Source: Roseomonas marmotae (lineage in GTDB: Bacteria; Pseudomonadota; Alphaproteobacteria; Acetobacterales; Acetobacteraceae). From it: 64,000 bases of DNA. Positions within the stretch are counted from its first letter, which is position 1; each line of letters starts with the position of its first letter. A program made the position numbers and the translations under genes. Where the stretch lies: positions 648,501 to 712,500 of the forward strand of contig NZ_CP061091.1 in NCBI RefSeq assembly GCF_017654485.1, written 5' to 3'. Of this stretch, positions 24,591-32,029 are shown piece after piece. The notes under the pieces are model-generated. The model ran no database searches. It worked only from the letters and a program-made list of their open reading frames with translations, and was not told where the DNA came from.

Positions 24591-27347
24591 ATGAGACGCC
24601 TGGACCATTCCCGGCCCACCGTGACATCGGCGCATCGCCATCTGCGGTCCGGCAGGCTGCCGCTGGCGCTGCTGGCCATGCTGCTGGGCCCGGCCGGCGC
24701 CGCTCCGCCCGCCCTGGCGCAGAACCCGCCGGGCGGCGTGACCCCGAGCCCGCTGTTGCTGCCGCCCTCGCTGCCTTCCACCCTGCCCGGCGGCATTCCC
24801 GTGCCCATGCTGCCGCCGGCCGTGCAGCAGGATATCCTTCAACGCATCCTCGACGCCGCCGGCGCCGGGCAGGCCAGCGCCATCGGTCCCGCCCCGCCAC
24901 CGCCGCCGCCGCCTCCACGCGCCGCCCCTCCGGCCGCCCTGCAGCAACCCGCACCCGAGCAGGCACTCTCCCATACCGAGGCCTTCTATGCCGCTCGGCT
25001 GGACCAGCCGCTGCGCCAGTTCGGCTACGACACCTTCCATGGCATGGCGGCCACGGGCGCCGCCCCGGCCGTGCTCGGCGGCCTGCCGGAGAGCTATATC
25101 CTCGGGCGCGACGACGAGGTGATGATCGCCATCCGCGGCCGCACCCGGCAGAGCATGACCCTTCGCGTCAGCCGCGACGGCACGCTGCTGCTGCCGGACC
25201 TGCCGCCCTTTCCCGCCGCCGGACGCAGCCTGGGCGCGGTGCGGGCCGATATCAGCGCGCGGGTAGCGCAGGAGCTGGGTGGGTCCGAAGCTTTCATCTC
25301 CATCGGGCAGATCCGCCAGATCAGTGTGCTGGTGGCCGGGGAGGTGGTGCGGCCGGGCATGCAGAACCTGCCCGCCCTGGCATCGGCGCTGGATGCCCTG
25401 GCGCTGGCGGGGGGCGTGCGCCGGACCGGCTCACTGCGCGCCATCCGCATCGAAGGCCCCCACGGCCGCCGCGTCATCGACCTCTATGCCATCATCGCGG
25501 GGGAGGCCGGCGAGCCCGACCTGACCCTGCGGGAGGGAGAGCGGGTGGTGGTGCCCGCCCTCGGCGCCACCGTGGCCGTGGCGGGGGAGGTAACGCGCCC
25601 CGGCATCTATGAGCTTCCGGCGGGCGTCGCGCAGGCGCCGCTGGCCATGCTGCTGCGGCTGGCCGGGCAGCCCCTGCGCCCGGCCGGCAACCGATTCCTG
25701 CTACAGGGCACCGACGCGGGTGGCCGCCGCAGCTTCAGCGAGACCGGGCCCGCCGGAATGGTACGGCGCGGCGACGCGGTGCTGGTGCAGCCGGGCGCGG
25801 ATGTCGCCGCCGGCCAGGCCCGGCTGGCCGGGCATGTGACGGCGCCGCTGCTGCGCGCGCCCCGCCTGGGCAGCCTGCGTACCATGCTGAACGACCCCCG
25901 GCTGGTGAAGCCGGACCCCTATCTCCGCATGGGCGTGGTCTGGCGCGTGGACGGGCAGACGCGGGTGCGCCGCTTCATCGGCTTCGACCTCGGCCGCGTG
26001 CTGCGCGGCGAGACCGACCTGCCCCTGGCCGAGGGCGACGAGATCATCCTGCTCTCCCAGGCCGATATGCTCTGGCTGGCCAGCCCGCCGGTGCAGCGCG
26101 CCCTGCGCGGAGAGGCGCCGCAGGCCGTTCCCCCACTGCCCGGCGCCGCCATCGCCGCCGAATGCCCGGCTTTGCAGGCCCTGGCCGTGGCCGCCCGCGC
26201 CAGCCCCACCCGCTTCGCCCATGCGCGCGCCGCCGGCTTCCCCGATCTCGGCACGCCGCCCTGCCCGCAGGTCTTCGCCGAATATCCGCCGCTGCTGCCC
26301 TGGCTGCTGGACCATTCCGTGCTGCTCTCGGGCGAGGCGCGGATGCCCGGCCTCTATCCCATCCTCGACGACACGGGGTTGGACCAGGTGCTGGCCGCCG
26401 CCGGGGGCGCCACCGAGACGGCCGACCTCTCCGCCGTGGAATTCGCGCGGGAGCCGCAGGAGCAGGCCGGCGCCACCACCCTCTCCCGCACCCTGCTGGA
26501 CCTGCGCAGCCGCAACTTCGCCGCCATCCGCCTCTCCCCGCGCGACGTGGTGCGGCTGCCACGCGGCTTCGCGGATCGGGAGACCGGGCCGGTGACGCTC
26601 ACGGGCGAGTTCCTGCGCCCGGGCATCTATGACATCCGCCGTGGCGAGCGGCTGTCGGAACTGATTGCCCGGGCCGGCGGGCTTTCCCCTCAGGCCTATC
26701 CCTATGGCACCGTCTTCACGCGGGAGAGCGTGCGCCAGCGGCAGCAGGAAGGCTTCGCCCGCACGGCGCGGGAACTGGAGCAGAGCCTGATCCAGGTCGC
26801 CGCCGGGCAGGCGGTGGCGGGCAGCCGCTCCAGCGGCCTCGACCTCGGCGGTGCCATCACGGCGGGGCGGGAACTGGCTGGCGCGCTACGCGAGGCCCGC
26901 GCCGCCGGCCGCATGGTGGTGGAGGCCAATCCCGTCATCCTCGCCGCCCGGCCCGAGCTGGACGTGCTGCTGGAACCGGGCGACCTGATCGCCATCCCCA
27001 AGCGGCCCAATGAAGTGACGGTGGTCGGCGCCATCCTCAACCCCGGCAGCCTGCAATTCACCACCGGCTGGCATGCCGCCGACTATGTGCGTGCCTCCGG
27101 CGGGCAGCAGCGCTTCGCCGATGGCGGCCGCGCCTTCATCGTGCTGCCCAACGGGCAAAGCGTGCCGGCCGGGCTCGGCGCCTGGCAGGCGGGCGGGCCG
27201 CCGGTGCCGCCGGGCAGCCTGGTCGTGGTGCCGCAGGACCCCAGCCCTTACGAGACCTGGGGCTTCGTCCGCGACCTGACCCAGGTGCTCGGACAGGTCA
27301 GCATCAGCGCGGCGGCGCTTTCCGTGATCTCGCGCCAGTCGCGCTGA
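24591..27347 (+). CDS. polysaccharide biosynthesis/export protein (Wza-like) with several SLBB domains
   Basis: A 918-residue exporter. After a signal peptide (RLPLALLAMLLGPAGAAPPALA, roughly 21-42) and a Pro-rich linker with a Pro run, the polysaccharide-export domain starts near residue 165 (ESYILGRDDEVMIAIRG). At least five SLBB-type beta-grasp units follow: VLVAGEVVRPGMQNLP, VAVAGEVTRPGIYELP (near 328), VLLSGEARMPGLYPI (near 577), LTGEFLRPGIYDIRRGERL (near 667) and VVGAILNPGSLQF (near 809). It is much longer than E. coli Wza (about 380). No lipobox is seen. I chose the ATG at 24591 for the signal peptide; the frame stays open far upstream antisense to the lyase gene, which I regard as chance. 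Confidence 0.88.
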   Translation: MRRLDHSRPTVTSAHRHLRSGRLPLALLAMLLGPAGAAPPALAQNPPGGVTPSPLLLPPSLPSTLPGGIPVPMLPPAVQQDILQRILDAAGAGQASAIGPAPPPPPPPPRAAPPAALQQPAPEQALSHTEAFYAARLDQPLRQFGYDTFHGMAATGAAPAVLGGLPESYILGRDDEVMIAIRGRTRQSMTLRVSRDGTLLLPDLPPFPAAGRSLGAVRADISARVAQELGGSEAFISIGQIRQISVLVAGEVVRPGMQNLPALASALDALALAGGVRRTGSLRAIRIEGPHGRRVIDLYAIIAGEAGEPDLTLREGERVVVPALGATVAVAGEVTRPGIYELPAGVAQAPLAMLLRLAGQPLRPAGNRFLLQGTDAGGRRSFSETGPAGMVRRGDAVLVQPGADVAAGQARLAGHVTAPLLRAPRLGSLRTMLNDPRLVKPDPYLRMGVVWRVDGQTRVRRFIGFDLGRVLRGETDLPLAEGDEIILLSQADMLWLASPPVQRALRGEAPQAVPPLPGAAIAAECPALQALAVAARASPTRFAHARAAGFPDLGTPPCPQVFAEYPPLLPWLLDHSVLLSGEARMPGLYPILDDTGLDQVLAAAGGATETADLSAVEFAREPQEQAGATTLSRTLLDLRSRNFAAIRLSPRDVVRLPRGFADRETGPVTLTGEFLRPGIYDIRRGERLSELIARAGGLSPQAYPYGTVFTRESVRQRQQEGFARTARELEQSLIQVAAGQAVAGSRSSGLDLGGAITAGRELAGALREARAAGRMVVEANPVILAARPELDVLLEPGDLIAIPKRPNEVTVVGAILNPGSLQFTTGWHAADYVRASGGQQRFADGGRAFIVLPNGQSVPAGLGAWQAGGPPVPPGSLVVVPQDPSPYETWGFVRDLTQVLGQVSISAAALSVISRQSR

Positions 27348-27426
27348 CGGGGGCGGAGACGGCCCGCCCTGGCTTCCCCGGCCGCCGCGCCGCATCCTTC
27401 CGTTTCCACAAGGATGAGGCCCCGCC

Positions 27427-28002
27427 ATGCCCGATTCTTGCGCCATCCTGCCCGACCCACCGGCCCTGGCGCCGCCGCCGGGCTGCTGGGAACTGTTCCT
27501 CGGTTTCCTGACGCTCGGGCTGATGGGCTTCGGCGGCGTGCTGCCCCTGGCCCGCCGCATGCTGGTGGAGCAGCGCCGCTGGCTCTCGGGGGAGGCCTTC
27601 ACGGAGATCCTGGGCCTCTGCCAGTTCCTGCCGGGCGGCAATGTCATCAACCTCTCTGTCGCCGTCGGGCTGGAGTTCCGGGGCGTGGCCGGGGCCATCG
27701 CGGCACTGCTGGGGCTGATCGCCGGGCCGACGGCGGTGGTGGTCGGCCTCGGCGTCGTCTACGAGCGCTACCAGGACGACCCGCAGGTGCAGCGTGTCTT
27801 CGCCGGGCTGGCCGCCGCCGCCGCCGGCCTGCTGGTGGCCACCGCGCTGAAGATGCTGGCGCCGCTACGCCGCAGGCCGCTGGCGCTGGCGGTGGTGGCG
27901 CTCTGCTTCCTGGCCATCGCCATCCTGCGCCTGCCGCTGCTGCCCAGCATGCTGGTGCTGGCGCCCCTCAGCATCCTCGTGAATGGCCGGGCGGCGCGAT
28001 GA
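27427..28002 (+). CDS. chromate transporter, N-terminal-type half (ChrA family)
   Basis: A 191-residue membrane protein with one CHR domain: FLTLGLMGFGGVLPLARRMLVEQRRWLSGEAFTEILGLCQFLPGGNVINL. The Phe-Gly-Gly start and the LCQFLPGGN (equivalent to the usual Q-x-x-PGP) are family features. About five to six helices. Classical ChrA is one chain of two CHR domains; here two adjacent genes each hold one (short-chain CHR pair). Expected to export chromate or a related oxyanion, though other substrates are possible. The stop overlaps the second gene (ATGA). Confidence 0.88.
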   Translation: MPDSCAILPDPPALAPPPGCWELFLGFLTLGLMGFGGVLPLARRMLVEQRRWLSGEAFTEILGLCQFLPGGNVINLSVAVGLEFRGVAGAIAALLGLIAGPTAVVVGLGVVYERYQDDPQVQRVFAGLAAAAAGLLVATALKMLAPLRRRPLALAVVALCFLAIAILRLPLLPSMLVLAPLSILVNGRAAR

Positions 28003-28517
28003 GCACGCTGCTGGCCCTGGCGCTGCTCTTCACCGAGCTTTCCCTGCTGGCCTTCGGCGGCGGCAATACCATCCTGCCGGAAATGCAGCGCCGCGTGGTG
28101 GAGGTGCACCGCTGGATGTCGGCGCAGGAGTTCAGCGCCCTCTTCGCACTGGCCCAGGCAGCGCCGGGGCCGAACATGATGGTGGTGCCGCTGATCGGCT
28201 GGCAAGTGGCGGGGTGGAGCGGGCTGCTGGTGTCCTCCCTGGCGAAATTCGGCCCCTCCTCCTTGGTGACGGCCATCGTGCTGGGCCTCTGGCGACGTTT
28301 CCAGGACCGGCCCTGGCGCCGCATCATCCAGACCGGGCTGGTGCCCATGACCGTGGGGCTGGTCGCCGCCAGCGCCGCACTGATCGGCAGCGCCACCAGC
28401 ACCAGCTGGGGGCTGGCCGGCATCACCGCCGCGGTGGCGGCGGCCATGATCTGGACGAAATGGCACCCGCTCTGGATGCTGGCGGGCGGGGCGCTGGGGG
28501 GATGGCTGCTGGCCTGA
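27999..28517 (+). CDS. chromate transporter, C-terminal-type half (ChrA family)
   Basis: A 172-residue membrane protein with the second CHR domain: LALLFTELSLLAFGGGNTILPEMQRRVVEVHRWMSAQEFSALFALAQAAPGPNMMVVPLIGW. The FGGGN and AQAAPGPNM motifs are the classical CHR signature, better preserved than in the partner. The ATG overlaps the first gene's stop (ATGA), so the halves are translationally coupled and likely heterodimerise. A palindromic hairpin follows. Confidence 0.9.
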   Translation: MSTLLALALLFTELSLLAFGGGNTILPEMQRRVVEVHRWMSAQEFSALFALAQAAPGPNMMVVPLIGWQVAGWSGLLVSSLAKFGPSSLVTAIVLGLWRRFQDRPWRRIIQTGLVPMTVGLVAASAALIGSATSTSWGLAGITAAVAAAMIWTKWHPLWMLAGGALGGWLLA

Positions 28518-28587
28518 TGCGTCCCTGACCGAGGCAGAGGAGCGTATTCAAAATCTTCAACAGGCCAGCGGGCTGAGGCCGCGATCG

Positions 28588-28608
28588 CCGGAGGTCATCG
28601 ACCTCCGG
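28588..28608. terminator. hairpin between chromate transporter and aminotransferase genes
   Basis: Perfect 9-bp stem CCGGAGGTC with ATC loop and GACCTCCGG, about 70 bases after the chromate transporter stop. No T-tract, so it may be a rho-independent terminator of reduced strength or a simple palindrome. Confidence 0.4.
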
Positions 28609-28644
28609 CGGAACCACCGTGCCACAAGCGTAAAACAGATGGCG

Positions 28645-28728
28645 GGGTCTGGGGTGACACTGTCACCCCAGCGGGAGTGCAGAGGGCAGAGCCCTCTGCC
28701 CGGTCCAGGGGCGGCACCCCCTGGCCTT
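28645..28728. repeat. dispersed palindromic repeat, copy B
   Basis: The clearest of three related units. GGGGTCTGGGGTGACACTGT starts the unit; GGGGTGACA-C-TGTCACCCC (28651-28669) is a perfect 9-bp stem. It is followed by GCAGAGGGC-AGA-GCCCTCTGC (28679-28699) and a CCAGGGG-type stem ending in CCCCTGG (about 28705-28724). It lies directly downstream of the minus-strand aminotransferase, where it could end transcription. The order of stems matches copy A at 3056-3118. Confidence 0.7.
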
Positions 28729-28740
28729 CCTGCAAGCAGG

Positions 28741-30069
28741 TCAGTCGACGGCCTTGATCGCGTCCGCCAGCGTCCCGAAGATCCGGTCGATATGCTGCTT
28801 CTCCGCGATCAACGGCGGGGAGATGGCGATGATGTCACCCGTCACGCGCGTCAGCACGCCGCTGTCGAAGCAGGTGCGGAACACCTCCATCGCGCGGGCG
28901 CCGGGCTTGCCGGGGCGGGGCGCCATCTCGATGCCGGCGACCAGGCCGATGTTGCGGATGTCGATGACCTTGTCGGTGCCGTTCAGGGAATGGGCGGCAT
29001 CCTCGAAATAGCCCTCCATGACACGGGCGCGGCCGGGCAGATCCTCGCTGCGGTGCAGGTCCAGCGTCGCGATCGCCGCCGCCGAGGCCAGCGGGTGGCC
29101 GGAATAGGTATAGCCGTGGAACAGCTCGATCCCATCCGCCGAGCCATTCACGACGGCCTCGTAGATGTCGTTCTTCACGGCCACGCCGCCCATCGGCACG
29201 GCGGCATTGGTCAGGCCCTTGGCCATGGTGATGATATCCGGCGTGACGCCGAAGCGCTCGGCGCCGAAATTGGTGCCGACGCGGCCGAAGCCGGTGATGA
29301 CCTCGTCGAAGATCAGCAGGATGCCGTGCTTGTCGCACAGCTCGCGCAGCCGCTGCAGGTAGCCCGTGGGCGGCACCAGCACGCCGGTGGAGCCCGCCAT
29401 CGGCTCCACGATCACGGCGGCGATGGTGTCGCCATGCAGTGTCACCAGCCCTTCCAGCGCATCCGCCAGTTCCGCGCCGTGCTGCGGCAGGCCGCGGGTG
29501 AAGGCATTGCGCGCCGGCAGATGCGTATGCGGCAGGTGGTCCACATAGGGCAGCATGGCACCGAACTGCTTGCGGTTGCCGCCGATGCCGCCGACCGACA
29601 TGCCGCCGAAGCCGACGCCGTGGTAGCCGCGGTCCCGCCCCACCAGCCGCACGCGCTGGGCCTGGCCGCGCGCCTTCTGATAAGCCAGCGCGATCTTCAG
29701 CGCGGTATCGGCGCTCTCGCTGCCGGAATTGGTGAAGAAGATGCGGTCCATGCCGTCCGGCGTCATATCCGCCACGCGCGCCGCCGCCTCGAAGGCCAGC
29801 GGATGGCCAAGCTGGAAGGTCGGCGCGAAATCCATCACCGCCGCCTGCTTCTGGATGGCTTCCGTGATCTCGCGCCGGCCATGGCCGGCATTGCAGCACC
29901 AGAGGCCGGCGGTGCCGTCCAGCACCTCCATGCCATCGGCGGTGTAGTAGTTCATGCCCTCGGCGCGCGCGAGCAGGCGCGGATGCGACTTGTAGTAGCG
30001 GTTGTCGGTGAACGGCATCCAGAACGCATCGAGATTGTTCGGGCGCGACACGGGCGAGAACTGGTTCAT
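28741..30069 (-). CDS. class III omega-aminotransferase (beta-alanine:pyruvate transaminase-like)
   Basis: A 442-residue fold-type I PLP enzyme. Asp255 in FDEVITGFGRVG binds the pyridine nitrogen and Lys284 in TMAKGLTNAAVPMGG forms the Schiff base. The N-terminus (NNLDAFWMPFTDNRYYKSHPR) and GLWCCNAGHGR closely follow the beta-alanine:pyruvate aminotransferase group, which degrades beta-alanine and other omega-amines. The genes around it do not specify the substrate. It lies 72 bases downstream of the lipid kinase gene on the same strand. No good ribosome-binding site is seen. Confidence 0.9.
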   Translation of the reverse strand: MNQFSPVSRPNNLDAFWMPFTDNRYYKSHPRLLARAEGMNYYTADGMEVLDGTAGLWCCNAGHGRREITEAIQKQAAVMDFAPTFQLGHPLAFEAAARVADMTPDGMDRIFFTNSGSESADTALKIALAYQKARGQAQRVRLVGRDRGYHGVGFGGMSVGGIGGNRKQFGAMLPYVDHLPHTHLPARNAFTRGLPQHGAELADALEGLVTLHGDTIAAVIVEPMAGSTGVLVPPTGYLQRLRELCDKHGILLIFDEVITGFGRVGTNFGAERFGVTPDIITMAKGLTNAAVPMGGVAVKNDIYEAVVNGSADGIELFHGYTYSGHPLASAAAIATLDLHRSEDLPGRARVMEGYFEDAAHSLNGTDKVIDIRNIGLVAGIEMAPRPGKPGARAMEVFRTCFDSGVLTRVTGDIIAISPPLIAEKQHIDRIFGTLADAIKAVD

Positions 30070-30141
30070 GATGGAAAGGTGACCCTGAACGGCTGGAGCG
30101 GAGGCCCCTGCGAGCGGGGCGGAGACGAGCGGGAAGGAAGG

Positions 30142-31026
30142 CTAGTCAGAAACATCACCCTCGTCCATCGCCGGAAGACGGATCCGCAACGGTGCCGGCG
30201 CATCCTCCACCGTCACGGGCAGGCAGCCGTGGAAATCCCCATCGGTCTGGGCGGGCACGCCGGCGCCTTCCAGCGTCACGTGGTTCGCCCGCCGCAGCGA
30301 CAGCCCCGGCAGGCGCGGCAACAGCCCCAGCGGCAGCAGCGCCGCCGCCAGCGCCGCCTGCCCCGCGCGCCCGGTCATCAGCGCCACATGGAAGCCGGGC
30401 CGCAGCGGCGTCGCCTCCGGGGCCAGTGGGAAAGGCCCGGCATAAAGCCGCCCCTTGCTGACCACCAGCGCGCTGGCCCGCAACGGCGCCCCGCCATCCA
30501 GCCGCGCCGTGACGGGCGGGAAAGCGTAGCGCGGCAGCGTCAGCGCGGTCTGCCAGACATAGGCGGCACGGCCGATGGCGCGCTTCAGCCGCGGGTCCAG
30601 CCGCCGCACCACCTCGGCATCCAGGCCCAGGCCCAGCATCTGCACGAAAAGCAGCTGCCGCCCGTCCGCGAAGCGGGCGATCCCCGGCCAGAAGGCGGCC
30701 TCCCGCCCGGTCCGCAGCACTGCCGCCGCCGCCTCCGGCCCGCGCGGCAGGCCCAGTTCCAGCGAGAGCACATTGGCGGTGCCCAGCGGCAGGATGCCCA
30801 GCACGGTGGCCGAGCCCGCCAGCCCCGCCGCTACCTCGGCGACGGTGCCGTCGCCGCCGGCGGCCACCACGCAATCCTCTCCGGCCGCGGCGGCCTGGCG
30901 GGCCAGGTGCCCGGCATGGCCGGGGCCCCGGGTCTCGGCGAGGCGGGCGCCCGGCAGCCAGGCGGCCGCGCGCTCCAGGCGGGAGCGGCGGCGGCTGCCG
31001 GCGGTGGGATTGAAGACGATCAGCAT
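30142..31026 (-). CDS. diacylglycerol kinase-family lipid kinase
   Basis: A 294-residue protein with the DAGK catalytic domain. The nucleotide-binding AGGDGTVAEV contains GGDGT at residues 57-61; LGILPLGTANVLSLELGLP (about 76-94) and GLGLDAEVV follow. The YegS/BmrU group phosphorylates diacylglycerol or related lipids at the membrane. The intact insertion sequence ends about 15 bases upstream of the ATG. The native AAGGGAAA, seven bases before the ATG, survives between IS and start, but the native promoter has been displaced. The transposase reads in the same direction, so expression may now depend on the IS. Confidence 0.88.
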   Translation of the reverse strand: MLIVFNPTAGSRRRSRLERAAAWLPGARLAETRGPGHAGHLARQAAAAGEDCVVAAGGDGTVAEVAAGLAGSATVLGILPLGTANVLSLELGLPRGPEAAAAVLRTGREAAFWPGIARFADGRQLLFVQMLGLGLDAEVVRRLDPRLKRAIGRAAYVWQTALTLPRYAFPPVTARLDGGAPLRASALVVSKGRLYAGPFPLAPEATPLRPGFHVALMTGRAGQAALAAALLPLGLLPRLPGLSLRRANHVTLEGAGVPAQTDGDFHGCLPVTVEDAPAPLRIRLPAMDEGDVSD

Positions 31027-31041
31027 GCGCGCTTTCCCTTA

Positions 31042-31944
31042 GAGCCCGTTTGAGAATGGTCATGGGTGAGCAATGCGCCGGACGAGGAGCGCGCCCATGC
31101 TGACGTGGATCATGGCTTCGGAGACGTCGCAGCGGCGTTCATAGTCGCGGACCAGGCGGCGCCAGCGGGTCATCCAGCCAAAGGTTCTCTCCACCACCCA
31201 GCGGCGTGGCAGCACCTGGAAGCCTTGCTGGTCCGTCAGCTTGCGCACCACCTCGATGACGAAGTCATGGAAGGCGGCAGCGCTCATCAGCTTGCCGCGG
31301 TCATAGGCGCCGTCGGCAAAGAGGTGCTTCAACCAGGGCCAGCGCTTGCGGATCGCCTTGACGATCTGCTCCGCCCCGGAAGCATCCTGCACGTCGGCCG
31401 TCGTTAGGTTGACCATCAGCAGGCGGCCATCAGTGTCGACCGCAATGTGGCGCTTGCGGCCCTTGAGGCGCTTGGCGGCATCAAAGCCGCCGCCGCCCAG
31501 TGCTTGGGGCGACTTGACCGTCTGGCTGTCCAGAACCCCGGCGGAAGGGCTGGCCTCGCGCCCCACCCGCTCACGATCCAGCATCAGCGCGATGTTGTGC
31601 AGAGTGGCGAACAGGAACCGTCGTGCGAGCCGCCGGAACCACCAATAGATCGTCTGCCATGGTCCGAAATGGACCGGCAGCATGCGCCAGCCACACCCGG
31701 CCCGTGCCAGGTAGCGGATCGCGTTCAGCACCTCGCGCAGGTCAACGCCTGGCCGCCTGCCGCGGGTGCTGCTGGGCGGCAGCAGAGGCCGAATAACCCG
31801 CCATTCCTGATCCGTCAGATCGGTCGGGTAGCGGCGCCGCTCAAAGCCAGCCTGCCGTGCGCGATGTTCCTTGGTCCACATCCAGCCCATCTGGGCACGC
31901 GAGGACGCCTGAACACCTCACCCGCAGCATTCTCAAACGGGCTC
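31042..31944 (-). mobile_element. IS5-family insertion sequence, intact copy 2
   Basis: A 903-bp element with perfect 17-bp terminal inverted repeats (GAGCCCGTTTGAGAATG) and TA on both flanks. It carries one uninterrupted 276-residue DDE transposase on the minus strand. Same orientation as copy 1, 28.4 kb away, so the two are direct repeats around the block 2685-31041. Length, ends and two-base TA target fit the IS427-like branch of IS5; here the transposase is a single frame with no programmed frameshift needed. Confidence 0.95.
31060..31890 (-). CDS. IS5-family DDE transposase
   Basis: A 276-residue transposase. The catalytic triad is Asp121 (GVLDSQTVKSP), Asp193 (LFADGAYDRGKL) and Glu234 (RRWVVERTFGWMTRWRRL), the last with the Y-(2)-R-(3)-E-(6)-K/R-like spacing of IS5 family members. 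An N-terminal DUF4096-type segment (YPTDLTDQEWRVIRPLLPP) is also present. The start lies 52 bases inside the right inverted repeat. Intact, so likely the source of transposase for both IS copies. Transcription runs toward the adjacent lipid kinase gene. Confidence 0.95.
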   Translation of the reverse strand: MGWMWTKEHRARQAGFERRRYPTDLTDQEWRVIRPLLPPSSTRGRRPGVDLREVLNAIRYLARAGCGWRMLPVHFGPWQTIYWWFRRLARRFLFATLHNIALMLDRERVGREASPSAGVLDSQTVKSPQALGGGGFDAAKRLKGRKRHIAVDTDGRLLMVNLTTADVQDASGAEQIVKAIRKRWPWLKHLFADGAYDRGKLMSAAAFHDFVIEVVRKLTDQQGFQVLPRRWVVERTFGWMTRWRRLVRDYERRCDVSEAMIHVSMGALLVRRIAHP

Positions 31945-31974
31945 TAAGAAACCGGTATTCTACTCCAAATTGAT

Positions 31975-32010
31975 GTCGGGTGCGAGGTGACACTGTCATC
32001 CCCGCAGGGT
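31975..32010. repeat. dispersed palindromic repeat, copy C (degenerate)
   Basis: GGTGACACTGTCATCCCC echoes the GGGTGACACTGTCACCCC stem of copy B with base changes on both arms. It sits between the right end of the IS (31944) and the adenine deaminase stop (32030). The following stems of copies A and B are missing, so the unit seems partly lost. Confidence 0.5.
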
Positions 32011-32029
32011 CTTGGGTAGCGCCCCAGCC

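Noticed and set aside
1679..31944. Interpretation as a composite transposon
   Set aside because: The 28-kb interior contains hrcA and other core-type genes and there is no evidence that it moved as a unit; one IS copy is dead. Two separate insertions are simpler.
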